Shown here piece after piece: positions 51,744-61,507 of a DNA stretch of 64,000 nucleotides. Source of the stretch: Nodosilinea sp. PGN35. Its GTDB lineage: Bacteria; Cyanobacteriota; Cyanobacteriia; Phormidesmidales; Phormidesmidaceae. Made by a program: the position numbers and the translations under genes. The notes beneath the pieces are model-generated. The model ran no database searches and was not told the origin of the DNA. It saw only the letters and a program-made list of their open reading frames with translations. Where the stretch lies: positions 62,001 through 126,000 of the forward strand of contig NZ_JAQKQJ010000024.1 in assembly GCF_029109325.1 (NCBI RefSeq), written 5' to 3'. Positions within the stretch are counted from its first letter, which is position 1. Every line of letters starts with the position of its first letter.

Positions 51744-53410
51744 CGCACCGCCCCCAAATACTGATGCACAAACTGTACGCAGATCGACCCCTCCCCCACC
51801 CCTGAGGCCACCCGCTTGATCGAGCCGTGGCGCACGTCGCCCACCGCAAACACGCCGGGCAGACTGGTTTCGAGCAAAAAGGGCGATCGCTCCTGGGCCC
51901 ACACCTGGTGGGGCGGCACCCCAGACTTGGCCAGGTCTGGGCCGGTGAGCAGGTAGCCCCGGCTGTCACGCTGCACCAGATCCTCCAGCCAGTCGGTGTG
52001 GGGCGTAGCCCCAATGAAAATAAATAGCGACTGGGCCGGCACGGTTTCGCTAGCTCCGGTAACGGCGTTTTGCAGCACCAGTGCCTCCAGCTGGGTGCCA
52101 CCCTTGGCCTCGATCACGCTGGTGTGGGTCTGCACCGCAATGTTGTCCGTCGCGGCGATCTGGTCGATCAGGTACTGCGACATGCTCTTGGTCAGCGAGT
52201 CGCCCCGCACCAGCATGGTCACCGACCGGGCGTACTTGGCAAAGTTCATCGCCGCCTGCCCGGCGGAGTTGGCCCCGCCGATGATGTACACATCTTCCCC
52301 CTCGCAGGCCAGGGCTTCGGCCTGGGCCGCACCGTAGTAGACCCCAGCCCCCGCAAAGCGCTCCAGGCCGGGGGTGTCGAGCCGCCGCCACGACACCCCC
52401 AGGGCCAAAATCACCGCCTGGGTGCTGATTTCGCTGCCGTCGCTGAGGGTGAGCAGGCGATAGTCGCTGTCGGCGCGCAGGCTTTGCACCGCCTGGGGAG
52501 CCAGAATTTCGACCCCAAAGCGGCGGGCCTGGGTGACGGCGCGGCGGGCCAGGTCGCCGCCGGAAAGCCCCACCGGAAAGCCCAGGTAGTTTTCAATGCG
52601 GGAGCTGGTGCCCGCCTGGCCGCCGGGGGCCTCGCGCTCGATTAGCACCGTGTGCAGCCCTTCGGAGGCCCCGTAGACCGCCGCCGCTAGCCCGGCGGGG
52701 CCGCCGCCGACAATTACCAGGTCGTAGAAGGGCTTGGCCGCCGTGGTCTGCAAACCAATGCGGCTGGCCAGCTCGGCGGTGCTGGGCTGGCGCAGGGGTT
52801 CCCCCTCGGGGAACAGCACCAGGGGCAGCTGGGCCGCAGCGCCACCGTTGGCTACGCAGCCCGCCAGGGTGCGGGCCTCCTCGCTGCGCTCGACATCGAG
52901 CCAGCGGTAGGGGATCTGGTTGCGGGCTAGAAAGTCTTTGACCTCGTGGCTCTGGGGGTTCCAGCGATCGCCCACCACCCGAATGCCCTCGAAGGGGGGA
53001 TGAAAGTGGGCCTGCCAGTCGGCCAGCAGGTCGTCCACGACGGGGTACAACTTTTCCTCCGGCGGATCCCAGGGCTTGAGCAGGTAGTAGTCGATGCCCC
53101 CGTTGATAGCGCGAATGGCGGCGTCGGTGTCGCTGTAGGCGGTGAGCAGGGCTCGCTTGGCTTTGGGCACCAGCTCTAGGGCCTGCTCTAAAAGCTCCAC
53201 GCCGCTCATGTCGGGCATGCGCTGGTCAACCAGCAGCAGCGCCACCGGGTCGCCGCGCAGGGTGATTTGCTGAATCGCTGCGAGAGCCGCCGCCCCAGAG
53301 CTGGCCCGCATGACGCGGTAGTGCTCGCCGTAGTGCCGCCGCAGATCGCGGGCGATCGCCTGCAAGACATCGGGGTCGTCATCGACGGCGAAGATAATTG
53401 GTTTGGCCAT
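51740..53410 (-). CDS. Response regulator fused to Grx-like and thioredoxin-reductase-like domains
   Basis: 556 aa. Receiver domain 1-125 (VDDDPD, phospho-Asp62 in LLLVDQRMP, Thr90, Lys112). A glutaredoxin-like fold at about 141-220 (IRVVGDRWNPQSHEVKDFL, LPLVLFPEG) has no CxxC. A thioredoxin-reductase-like FAD/NAD(P) oxidoreductase at about 228-556 has LVIVGGGPAGLAAAVYG, GGQAGTSSRIENYLGFP and GVFAVGDVRHG, but the redox pair is replaced by GAAQ (360-363). The FAD and NAD sites are intact. Translationally coupled with the kinase at 51743. Probably a redox-reporting regulator rather than a true reductase. Confidence 0.94.
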   Translation of the reverse strand: MAKPIIFAVDDDPDVLQAIARDLRRHYGEHYRVMRASSGAAALAAIQQITLRGDPVALLLVDQRMPDMSGVELLEQALELVPKAKRALLTAYSDTDAAIRAINGGIDYYLLKPWDPPEEKLYPVVDDLLADWQAHFHPPFEGIRVVGDRWNPQSHEVKDFLARNQIPYRWLDVERSEEARTLAGCVANGGAAAQLPLVLFPEGEPLRQPSTAELASRIGLQTTAAKPFYDLVIVGGGPAGLAAAVYGASEGLHTVLIEREAPGGQAGTSSRIENYLGFPVGLSGGDLARRAVTQARRFGVEILAPQAVQSLRADSDYRLLTLSDGSEISTQAVILALGVSWRRLDTPGLERFAGAGVYYGAAQAEALACEGEDVYIIGGANSAGQAAMNFAKYARSVTMLVRGDSLTKSMSQYLIDQIAATDNIAVQTHTSVIEAKGGTQLEALVLQNAVTGASETVPAQSLFIFIGATPHTDWLEDLVQRDSRGYLLTGPDLAKSGVPPHQVWAQERSPFLLETSLPGVFAVGDVRHGSIKRVASGVGEGSICVQFVHQYLGAVR

Positions 53411-53561
53411 AGCAAATACCTAAGGGGGGCCTGAAGGGGGCGTTTGGCTTGACCTTTGGCGGTGAAGAGAAGACAGCCAAGGGCGTTGTTGCCCAGTGTA
53501 GCCGACCGATCTCTTAAAAATCTGCGTGGGGCTATACCTCGCTGTCTCTGCCCACAGGTGT

Positions 53562-54197
53562 CTATAAATCCACCGGGTGCTGGCCGTAGTAGGGCAGCAC
53601 GGTAGACCAGTCGGGGCGATCGCCCTTGGCCCAGCGCTGGTGCGCCAGCTCTAATACCTGGGTCACCGTCTCAGCCAGGTCATCCCCGGCGATCGCCCGA
53701 TGGAGCGGTTGGGGGTGCTGGGACAGCTGCTCTTCCCAGGCCTCAGCTCGGAGCACCTGGTCGCCGTAGACGGGCTCTAGGCCGCTGATCGCAGGTTGAT
53801 AAATGGCGGTAAACAGCTGCCCCCGCCGCGCCTGCATCTCCACAGCGATGGCCCAGTCGGCCGTCGCCTGGGATCTAGTGGGGAATTTCTCTAGAGCCCG
53901 CTGGGCTACCGCCGCCAGACTCGACACCCCAAACAGCGGGATCTCTAGCTGCTGGGCCAGGGTGCGGGCCGTCACCACCCCAATGCGGGTGCCCGTGAAC
54001 CCCCCCGGCCCCTGGGCCACCGCCAAAAACGAGAGATCTGTCCAGTCGTAGGGAGCGACAAACTCGATCAGCAGGCGGTGCATCTGGGTCGAGAGATCGC
54101 GGCCCAGGGGCCAGGTCTGGCAGCGGATCTCGCCCTCAAAATTACTCAGAGCCAGCCCCAGGGCGGGGCCGCAGGTGTGAATCGCTAAACCTAGCAT
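53562..54197 (-). CDS. tsaB: tRNA threonylcarbamoyladenosine synthesis protein TsaB
   Basis: 211 aa from the ATG at 54197 (MLGLAIHTCGPALGLALSNFEGE). Family motif LAVAQGPGGFTGTRIGVVTARTLAQQLEIPLFGVSSLAAVA is present. It is the non-catalytic ASKHA-fold partner of TsaD in t6A37 synthesis on ANN-decoding tRNAs, in the cytoplasm. A longer reading frame upstream shows no homology. Confidence 0.93.
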   Translation of the reverse strand: MLGLAIHTCGPALGLALSNFEGEIRCQTWPLGRDLSTQMHRLLIEFVAPYDWTDLSFLAVAQGPGGFTGTRIGVVTARTLAQQLEIPLFGVSSLAAVAQRALEKFPTRSQATADWAIAVEMQARRGQLFTAIYQPAISGLEPVYGDQVLRAEAWEEQLSQHPQPLHRAIAGDDLAETVTQVLELAHQRWAKGDRPDWSTVLPYYGQHPVDL

Positions 54198-54410
54198 GAC
54201 CTTCCATTCGCTATCCAGACGCCTGAAGCTTAAGAATACAGGAGCGCAGGAACCGCGATCGGTTGCCGCCCGCGACTGGGGACAGCTGCCGGGGGCCGCA
54301 ATTGTCAATGATTTCTAAAATCTATCTCTGGCGGTAGATGCCTGCGGTAAGTTAGTTTAATTCTCGTCGGCAGTGCTGTGCTAGGCCGTTTTTTTAGCGG
54401 TTGAGTTGCT

Positions 54411-57400
54411 ATGGCTCACGAAGCTTCCCCCGATCTGAACCGTCAGCACAGCCCACCCCAACGGCGCTGGCCCCAACGGTTGGCCCTGGTCGGTGGAGCA
54501 TTGGCCCTGGGCGGCACGGCTATTTGCTGGTGGGGATACAGCCTGGCGCGGCGAGAAATTCCCCCGTTTTTGCAGCGCAACCTCAGCGATGCCCTGGGGC
54601 GGCCCATCAAAGTAGGTGAATTTGAGCGCTTTAGCCCCACTGGAGTGCGGCTGGGGCCGTCGATTGTGCCCCCCACCGAAGACAACTTTTCCTGGGTGCG
54701 GGCCCAGGCATTGGAAGTCAACTTCAACCCCCTGGAGCTGCTGCTGAAACGCACTCTGCGCCCCAGCCTGGTTTTTGTAGAACCGCAGGTTGCCCTCAAG
54801 CAGGGGTTTGACGGCGAGTGGCGGATTGAGCCGCCCCAGTCCGTAGGGGAGGAGGGCTTTTTTAGAACCGAGCTGCGCAGTCTACAAATTCGTAACGCCA
54901 ACCTGGCCATCGGCCCCCTGTCGCGCACCTCAATTGTGGAACTGCCCGAGGGCGTCTCCAGCGCCACCCTGGTGCTGCTCGAAAACGTCAACCTGCGGGT
55001 GCGTTTTAGTGGCCCCGACAACCAAACCATGGCCATGGTAGCAGGCGGTCGGCTCAACACCGGGGCCTTTCAAATTCGCGGGGAAGGGCAAATCGACACC
55101 CGCCAGGTCAACCTGGCCATCCAGGCGCAGCAGTTGCCCATCGAGTCGGTAAATCCGCTGCTGGGCGGGGGGCTGTTTGTGCGCAGGGGCCTGCTCTCGT
55201 CTAACCTCGACCTCAAATATCGCCCCCAGGCCGATGACCCGCTCACCGTGCGCGGTACGGCCCGGCTGCGCAATGGCGACATTGTGCTCAGCGATTTGCC
55301 CTCAGCTATCCAAGACATCAATGGCACCCTGCTGCTCAATGGGGTGGGCGGCACCCTGGAGAATAGCTCCCTCAAATTTGGCCCGATTTTGGTCAAGGCC
55401 ACAGGCCGCGTAGATGTTCACCGAGGCCACGACATGGCCATCACCATTCCCGAAGTGAGTGTGGCTGAGGTGGCCGAGGCCTTTGCCCAACCCCTGCCGG
55501 TGGAGGCCGCCGGACGGTTTCGGGTTGAAACCCAGGTGAGTGGGCCGCTGAAGCTGCCCCAGGTGTCGGGCCGTTTGGCCAACCTGGGAACCGTGCAGCT
55601 CGATCGCCTGGGGTTCGCCAGCATTGCGGCCCAGTTTGGGGCCACCCTCGACGGCGCTACCCTGCACCAGGCGACGCTGCGCCCCGCAACTGGCGGCACC
55701 ATCACCGCCCAGGGTAAGGCCCTGTTCAACGGTGCCCTCCAGGATCTCTACAGAAATCGTCGCCGTCAGCGGCCGGACAACCCCTCCCTCCCTTCCCCAG
55801 ATCTGGAGCTGACGGCCCAAACCGATCTGCCCCTCGATGGCCTGGTAACTCTCTACGGCTTGACCCTGCCCGACACCTGGCGACTGGGGCCACTGCTGGC
55901 CGAGGCCCGGCTCTTTGGCCCGCTGGAGAATCTTCAGGGAGAAGCCGACTGGCAACTGCCCCAGTCCACCTTTCCGGGGCAGGGTCGGGTGCGCTACGGC
56001 GATCGCCTGATCACCGCCGACGATACGGTCTTTGAGCTGGGGGCGGGGAAATTGCAGGCCAGGGCGATCGCCGACCTCAGCCACCTCAACTGGCAGGCCA
56101 CTCTATCGGGTAACAGCCTGGCTCTGGCTCTGGTATCGCCCCAGCTCCGAGGCACGCTAGATACCAACCTCCAGGCGGCGGGATCGCTCACAGCGCTCAA
56201 TCCAGAAGGCATTCGCGCCCAGGGCCAGGCCCGCTTTTCCCACGCGGTGCCGCTGAATTTGGCGAGTCTGGAGGTGCCCCATGTCAACCTGGCAGGGGTC
56301 GATCAAGTGCTGCCGGGCGCGCTTAACACCCGCTTTGCCTGGACGGGCCAGCGATTAGCGATCGCTGAAGCCACCACCCCCAACCTCAGCGCCCAGGGGA
56401 GCGTCGATATCCGCTTTTTGCCCCAGCAAAGACTGCCTCAGATCGGCAATATTGACCTGGTTACGCGGCTTTCAGCCATTGATATTGGCAATGCCTACGG
56501 GCTAGTCAACGGCCCCACCTGGCTGCGCCCCCGAGGCACCCTCACCTTTGACGGCACCCTGCGCGGCAGCCCAGACGATCCCCGTCTGGCGGGCACCCTG
56601 GGGCTGCGCCAGGTGGGCCTGAACGAGGTCACTCTGGTAGAGGCCGTCTCGGGGCTAGTGCAGGCCTCCCGCACCGCTGGGGCCACCGTCAACCTGCGGG
56701 GGCAAAGTGAGGCGATTTCTGCCAGCCTTGCCCCGGATCTACGGCCCAACGGCTTTCGGTTGGCCAGCGGCGATTTTGTCGCCAGCGGCCAGCGGCGGGG
56801 CAACAGCCTGGATGCAGAAATTCAGAACTTTGACTTGACCGCTGTGGGGCTGCGGCCTGTACCTCGTCCCGATTTGGGGTTTCTGGGAGGCATGCTCAAC
56901 GCCACGGCTACGCTCGATCTGGCCGATTTGACCAATCCGGCGGCGGTGGCCCAGTTTGTTCTCGATCGCCCCGCTTTGGGCAGGTTTGGGGGCGATCGCC
57001 TCACCGGCAATATCCACTATCGCGATGGCCTGGCTCTGCTGACGGGCGGCTCACTCCAGCTCAGCCCCGGCACCGAGTTTAGGGTCACGGGCACTGGGCA
57101 GCTGTTTCCCCAGTGGCAGGGCCAGGCCGAGATCACCACCGCTGGGGCCGACTTTCAAGACATCTTGCACGTTCTAAGCCTCTACAGCTACGCCGACGTT
57201 AGCCGCCTGCTAAATCCTCTCAAGTTGGGCCGCGCCGCTGATCTGAGCGTTGATGCAGTAGGGGATGCTGATGCACCACTGCGGGAGCAGGCCGAGCTGG
57301 CCCAGGTGCTACGGGAAATTGGGCGGGGCCGCGCCGATAGCCGAGCCACTGCCCTGCTCCCCGCCCTCGACCAGCTCGAAGGGCAGGTGGCGGGCCGCCT

Positions 57401-59342
57401 GGGGGTTAAAGCCTCCCAACGCGAGGGCCTTGCCGCCGACTTTGAGTTCACTGGCCAAAACTGGGTCTGGGGCCGCTACAACTTTGACAACCAGTTTTTG
57501 GCGCGGGGGCAACTGCGCGATCGGGTGCTCTCCCTTGACCCCGTCGAGTTTCGGGCCGCAGACACCCGCCTCAGCCTGGTGGGCGATATCAGTTCCCAAT
57601 CTTCTGATCTGGCTGTCGCTGCCGAAAGATTACCCCTCACCACCGCCGCCACCCTGCTCGAAAGCCCGGTGGAAGTTACTGGCCTGCTGAATCTCGATGC
57701 CCACCTCACCGGCCCCTACACCAACCCCAACCTAATCGGTCAGCTGGCGGTGGCCGAAGCCAGCGTCAACCGACAGCCCCTCACCGAAATCAGCAGCGGG
57801 TTTGAGTACCAAAACGCCATCCTCAATGTCGAGGGTCGGGTCGTGGGCTCAGCGCCAGACCCCCTCACCTTTGCAGGCCATATTCCCTACGCGCTGCCGT
57901 TTATGGCGGTGCGCCCCGCCAGCGACCAGATCAAACTGGAGGCCACCCTTAAAGACGACGCCCTCTCGCTGGTCAACCTCCTCACCCCTGCCCTGGTTTG
58001 GGGCGGCGGCAGCGCCACGGTGGATCTGCGCCTCGGGGGCACGCCGCGCCGCCCGCTGCTGTCGGGGGTGGTTGCGTTTGAGAACGCCAGCTTTAGAAGC
58101 CCCTGGCTGGGGGCATCCCTCGACCATCTCACCGGGGCGATTCAGCTCCAGGGCACCCAGGTGCGGGTAGACTCGCTCACCGGCAGCCTGTTCGACGGCA
58201 GCTTTGCCCTGGCGGGGCAGATTCCCCTAATCGCTGGGGATGCCGCCCCCGATGACCCTGGCCTGCGCCTGGCCCTGGCCGATATCCACTTCAACTACGC
58301 CAATGAGGTGCGTAGCCAAATCAATGGCGACCTGGCCCTCACCCGTGCCCTGCTGGCCCCCACCATTGGCGGCCAGGTGCAGCTGCAAAACACCCAGGTG
58401 GCCGTGGGGCGCGAGCTGACCGCGCGGGCGAGCGAGGTCTTGAGCAATCCCACCCGTCTGGGCAATCTCAGGGCCAAATTCGCCCAGGCCGCCCCGCTTT
58501 TGCCGGTGCAGCTCGACCATCTGCGGGTGACCCTCGACCCGGCGCGGGTCAGGGCGCTGCCGATCTTATCTCTGGGGCTCGCGGGCGATGTGGCCCTCAG
58601 CGGCCCGGTGCCAGCAATCGCCGCCGATGGGGCTATCCACCTCACCGACGGCTGGATCAACACCGCCACCGCCGAGTTCTTTCTAGCGCCAGGGCGCGAG
58701 AACATCGTGCGCTGGCGGTCAGAGGATGGGTTCGACCCCCACCTCGATGTGGTCTTGGAGACCACAATTCCCCTCCAGCGGCAGTACAGCATCAACACCC
58801 TCAACTCCACCACGGGCGCGGCTGAGGTGCCCGATCTCAACCGCCTGGCCAGCAACACCATTCTCGACGAGCTGCAAATCGAGGCGCGGCTCCAGGGGCG
58901 GGCCAGCCGTCTGGTCAACAATTTCACCCTGGCCAGCAATCCCCCCTACTCCCAAAACCAGCTCCTGGGCATGGTGACCGGCGGCTGGCTGGCCGGGCTG
59001 AGGGGGGCAGAACCGGGTTTGGCCCTGGGGTCTAACCTGCTGGCCGGCTTTACCGCCGACAGTCAGGATGAGATCGCCCGCTCCCTGGGCCTGCGCCGCC
59101 TGCGGCTGATTGGCACCACCGTGCTGCCCACCGCCAACAAAGACACCCTGGGGCTGGGGGTAGGGGCCACGGTAGGCATTTCTGAAAATCTCTCGGCCAC
59201 CCTGGTGCAGGTGCTCAACCAAAATCAGCCGCTTTCCCTTACCGCTCGCTATCGCATCAGCGACAGCTGGAGCATTGGCGGGTCAACCAACGTCAATAAC
59301 CAGGGTCGAGGGTTTGTCGAATACCGGGTCAATTTTCGGTAA
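54411..59342 (+). CDS. tamB: Translocation and assembly module protein TamB
   Basis: 1,643 aa. A single N-terminal anchor (LALVGGALALGGTAICWWGYSLA, about 25-48) is followed by a very long beta-rich periplasmic stretch with AsmA-like repeats. The C-terminal DUF490/TamB domain ends with ATPTVLPTANKDTLGLGVGATVGISENLSATLVQVLNQNQPLSLTARYRISDSWSIGGSTNVNNQGRGFVEYRVNFR-type strands. In Proteobacteria TamB works with TamA; in cyanobacteria an Omp85 partner or lipid transport is likely. Alone as a unit; no tamA nearby. Confidence 0.95.
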   Translation: MAHEASPDLNRQHSPPQRRWPQRLALVGGALALGGTAICWWGYSLARREIPPFLQRNLSDALGRPIKVGEFERFSPTGVRLGPSIVPPTEDNFSWVRAQALEVNFNPLELLLKRTLRPSLVFVEPQVALKQGFDGEWRIEPPQSVGEEGFFRTELRSLQIRNANLAIGPLSRTSIVELPEGVSSATLVLLENVNLRVRFSGPDNQTMAMVAGGRLNTGAFQIRGEGQIDTRQVNLAIQAQQLPIESVNPLLGGGLFVRRGLLSSNLDLKYRPQADDPLTVRGTARLRNGDIVLSDLPSAIQDINGTLLLNGVGGTLENSSLKFGPILVKATGRVDVHRGHDMAITIPEVSVAEVAEAFAQPLPVEAAGRFRVETQVSGPLKLPQVSGRLANLGTVQLDRLGFASIAAQFGATLDGATLHQATLRPATGGTITAQGKALFNGALQDLYRNRRRQRPDNPSLPSPDLELTAQTDLPLDGLVTLYGLTLPDTWRLGPLLAEARLFGPLENLQGEADWQLPQSTFPGQGRVRYGDRLITADDTVFELGAGKLQARAIADLSHLNWQATLSGNSLALALVSPQLRGTLDTNLQAAGSLTALNPEGIRAQGQARFSHAVPLNLASLEVPHVNLAGVDQVLPGALNTRFAWTGQRLAIAEATTPNLSAQGSVDIRFLPQQRLPQIGNIDLVTRLSAIDIGNAYGLVNGPTWLRPRGTLTFDGTLRGSPDDPRLAGTLGLRQVGLNEVTLVEAVSGLVQASRTAGATVNLRGQSEAISASLAPDLRPNGFRLASGDFVASGQRRGNSLDAEIQNFDLTAVGLRPVPRPDLGFLGGMLNATATLDLADLTNPAAVAQFVLDRPALGRFGGDRLTGNIHYRDGLALLTGGSLQLSPGTEFRVTGTGQLFPQWQGQAEITTAGADFQDILHVLSLYSYADVSRLLNPLKLGRAADLSVDAVGDADAPLREQAELAQVLREIGRGRADSRATALLPALDQLEGQVAGRLGVKASQREGLAADFEFTGQNWVWGRYNFDNQFLARGQLRDRVLSLDPVEFRAADTRLSLVGDISSQSSDLAVAAERLPLTTAATLLESPVEVTGLLNLDAHLTGPYTNPNLIGQLAVAEASVNRQPLTEISSGFEYQNAILNVEGRVVGSAPDPLTFAGHIPYALPFMAVRPASDQIKLEATLKDDALSLVNLLTPALVWGGGSATVDLRLGGTPRRPLLSGVVAFENASFRSPWLGASLDHLTGAIQLQGTQVRVDSLTGSLFDGSFALAGQIPLIAGDAAPDDPGLRLALADIHFNYANEVRSQINGDLALTRALLAPTIGGQVQLQNTQVAVGRELTARASEVLSNPTRLGNLRAKFAQAAPLLPVQLDHLRVTLDPARVRALPILSLGLAGDVALSGPVPAIAADGAIHLTDGWINTATAEFFLAPGRENIVRWRSEDGFDPHLDVVLETTIPLQRQYSINTLNSTTGAAEVPDLNRLASNTILDELQIEARLQGRASRLVNNFTLASNPPYSQNQLLGMVTGGWLAGLRGAEPGLALGSNLLAGFTADSQDEIARSLGLRRLRLIGTTVLPTANKDTLGLGVGATVGISENLSATLVQVLNQNQPLSLTARYRISDSWSIGGSTNVNNQGRGFVEYRVNFR

Positions 59343-59452
59343 CTTTTGTAAAACCTTTTTCGTTACACAGAAAATTCGCCAGCCGCTCTCAATAATAAAC
59401 ATGAAGGTATCTGGCTATCGATCTCGGTGCCTGGAATCGCTACGGTTGCCCC

Positions 59453-59644
59453 ATGAAAAATCGCTGCCTCCCCACCTGTCTAATTCTTCGCAACGTGGGC
59501 GTTATCTTGACCCTTGTTGCCAGCAGCGTCCTGTTGGCCGCCGACATCCACGCCTCAGCCAACCAGCAGCCGCAGAAGACGGCGGCCCTGAAGCAAATTT
59601 TTGTCTACCAAATTCTGCTGAGTGCAGAACAAAAGCAGCCCTAA
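59453..59644 (+). CDS. Possible small secreted protein
   Basis: 63 aa. The first 33 residues look like a signal peptide (CLILRNVGVILTLVASSVLLAADIHASA). The remaining 30 residues (NQQPQKTAALKQIFVYQILLSAEQKQP) are Gln/Lys-rich without a fold. No ribosome site is obvious. It may be real or a chance frame; no family recognised. Confidence 0.35.
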   Translation: MKNRCLPTCLILRNVGVILTLVASSVLLAADIHASANQQPQKTAALKQIFVYQILLSAEQKQP

Positions 59645-59728
59645 CGATCAGGTATAACCGTAGCCGCTCTGCTTAGGCGATTTCTAGATAATCGCTACAT
59701 TGAGGGAAAATCTTTCCCAGAGATTGTC

Positions 59729-59776
59729 TTAGAACAGCAACCCTAGGAAACGTTCAAACGTTTGAACGTTTCCTAG
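59729..59776. repeat. Palindromic repeat element, copy 3
   Basis: A perfect 34-bp palindrome at 59743-59776 (CTAGGAAACGTTCAAAC followed by its reverse complement). The left flank TTAGAACAGCAACCCT (59729-59744) aligns with TTAGGACAATCAGCACCCT of copy 1. The central AACGTT/ACGTTCAA motif is shared with copies 1 and 2. It sits between the small ORF and the bgtB stop. Confidence 0.8.
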
Positions 59777-59791
59777 CACCAGAGCGATTCT

Positions 59792-61336
59792 CTAAACCCC
59801 GATTGCCGAGGGCACCGGGTCTGGCTTCACCTTTTTAGGTCGATTGATTGGATCCATATAAGCCTCCAGACGCTTGAAGACAAAGGAGGCCAGGGACGTC
59901 ATCACCAGGTAGACGATCGCCACCGCCAGATACACCTCAAAGGCGCGGTAGGTGGTGGCCACGGTGAGCTGACCCTGGCGAAACAGTTCTTCAAAGCCAA
60001 TCACGGCAGCCAGGCTGGTGTCTTTGATCAGGGTGATGAACTCGTTGCCCAGGGGGGGCAAAATGCGGCGAAAGGCTTGGGGGAAGATCACGTAGCGCAT
60101 GGTTTCCACGGGGTTCATGGCCAGCGATTCGCCCGCCTCCCACTGACCGCGATCGATGGACTGAATGCCGCCGCGCAGAATTTCGGCCAGGTAGGCGGCC
60201 ACGTTGAGGCTGAGGGCCAGCACGGCGGCAAAGATGCGGTTAAAGCTGAGGTCAAAGCCCAGGCTCTGGAACAGGGCGGGCAGACCGAAGTAGATCATAA
60301 ACAGCTGCACCAGCATGGGCGTGCCGCGAAAGAAATCGACGTAGATGCGGCACAGCCAGCGCAGGGGCTTAACGGGCGATATCATGGCAAAGGCCACCAG
60401 GGCTCCGCCAATCAGCCCAAAGAAGAACGAAAACGCCGTCAGCAAAATCGTGATCCACGCGCCGCGCATCAGGTTTTGAAACAGCCGTCCCCAGGCCAGG
60501 CCCGTGGCGGTGCCGGTATTCGCCAGCGACGGGGCCACTGCGGGCAGCTCGGGCGGGTCAGCCGAAAACCAGCGCTGGTAGATCTCGGCGTAGGTGCCGT
60601 CTTGCAGCAGGGTGTCGAGGGCGCTGTTGATTTCGGCTAGGGCCTCAGAGTTTTTGGGCAGGGCGATGCCGTAGTATTCCTCGGTGACCAGCTCGCCGAC
60701 GATTTTGATGCCCTGGAGGTTGGCCTCGTTGATGGCGTAGAGGGTAACGGGCAGGTCGTTGACCACCGCATCGACCCGGCCGTTGAGCAGCTCTTGCAGG
60801 GCCAACGGCGCACTGTCAAAGGTGCTGATGCTGGCCCCTTCCACCTGGGCCGCCTGCTCGGCTCCGGTGGTGCCAATCTGCACGGCAATGCGCTGGCCCG
60901 CCAGGTCGTCTAGAGAATTGATGTCGGTGTTGCTCTCGCGCACGGCGATCGCCAGGCCCGCCTCAAAGTAGGGCCGCGAAAAGTCGATGGTCTGGGCCCG
61001 CTCGGCGGTGATGGTCATGCCGCTGATCGCCGCGTCGATGGTTTGAGATTGCAGGGCCGGTACCAGGCCGTCGAAGGGGAGACTGACGAACTGCACCTCG
61101 CGCCCGGCGGCCTCGCCGATCGCCTGCATTAGCTCAATGTCAAAACCGGTGAGCTGGCCGGTGGCGTCATCTCGCATCTCAAAGGGGGGAAAGGCGGGTT
61201 CGGTGCCCACCTCCCACACCGCTGGTGTGTCCTGGGCGAGGCCGGTCAGCTGCGCTGCCCCCACCCCGAGCACGACCCCCAGCACTAGAGCCAAACAGCG
61301 CTTCACCCAGCGCAGGCCAAACGGACGAAAAACCAT
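59792..61336 (-). CDS. bgtB: Amino-acid ABC transporter, binding-protein/permease fusion (BgtB-like)
   Basis: 514 aa. Signal peptide (ALVLGVVLGVGAAQLTGLAQ), then a periplasmic binding domain (about 40-270; FPPFEMRDDATGQLTGFDIELMQAIGEAAG) and a permease domain (about 300-500) with the EAA loop EAGESLAMNPVETMRYVIFPQAFRRILPP. In Synechocystis BgtB this fusion takes up basic amino acids and glutamine with the ATPase BgtA. It is divergently transcribed from its ATPase gene, with an NtcA box between them. Substrate is inferred from the family. Confidence 0.93.
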   Translation of the reverse strand: MVFRPFGLRWVKRCLALVLGVVLGVGAAQLTGLAQDTPAVWEVGTEPAFPPFEMRDDATGQLTGFDIELMQAIGEAAGREVQFVSLPFDGLVPALQSQTIDAAISGMTITAERAQTIDFSRPYFEAGLAIAVRESNTDINSLDDLAGQRIAVQIGTTGAEQAAQVEGASISTFDSAPLALQELLNGRVDAVVNDLPVTLYAINEANLQGIKIVGELVTEEYYGIALPKNSEALAEINSALDTLLQDGTYAEIYQRWFSADPPELPAVAPSLANTGTATGLAWGRLFQNLMRGAWITILLTAFSFFFGLIGGALVAFAMISPVKPLRWLCRIYVDFFRGTPMLVQLFMIYFGLPALFQSLGFDLSFNRIFAAVLALSLNVAAYLAEILRGGIQSIDRGQWEAGESLAMNPVETMRYVIFPQAFRRILPPLGNEFITLIKDTSLAAVIGFEELFRQGQLTVATTYRAFEVYLAVAIVYLVMTSLASFVFKRLEAYMDPINRPKKVKPDPVPSAIGV

Positions 61337-61404
61337 GGTCGGCAGTACTCTACAACAACTAGTTTCCGGCAGCTTCCGGGCGATCGCAGTCCGGATTGTG
61401 TTGC

Positions 61405-61447
61405 ACCATAGTCAATTCTCTTTGGGATAGAATGTATTGTGCGATAC
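61405..61447 (-). promoter_or_regulatory. NtcA-type promoter of bgtB
   Basis: GTATTGTGCGATAC (61434-61447) fits GTA-N8-TAC, the NtcA consensus. Reading the minus strand, 23 nt past it lies TATGGT (61405-61410), a TAN3T -10 box at the spacing used by NtcA-activated promoters. That would give a 5' UTR of about 60 nt before bgtB. NtcA activation would fit nitrogen-responsive amino-acid uptake. Confidence 0.72.
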
Positions 61448-61507
61448 AGATGTCTCCGGTTGCCAGTGATTTTCTGGAGGGATCCCCTGCTGTGATTGCT
61501 GCCGCCC

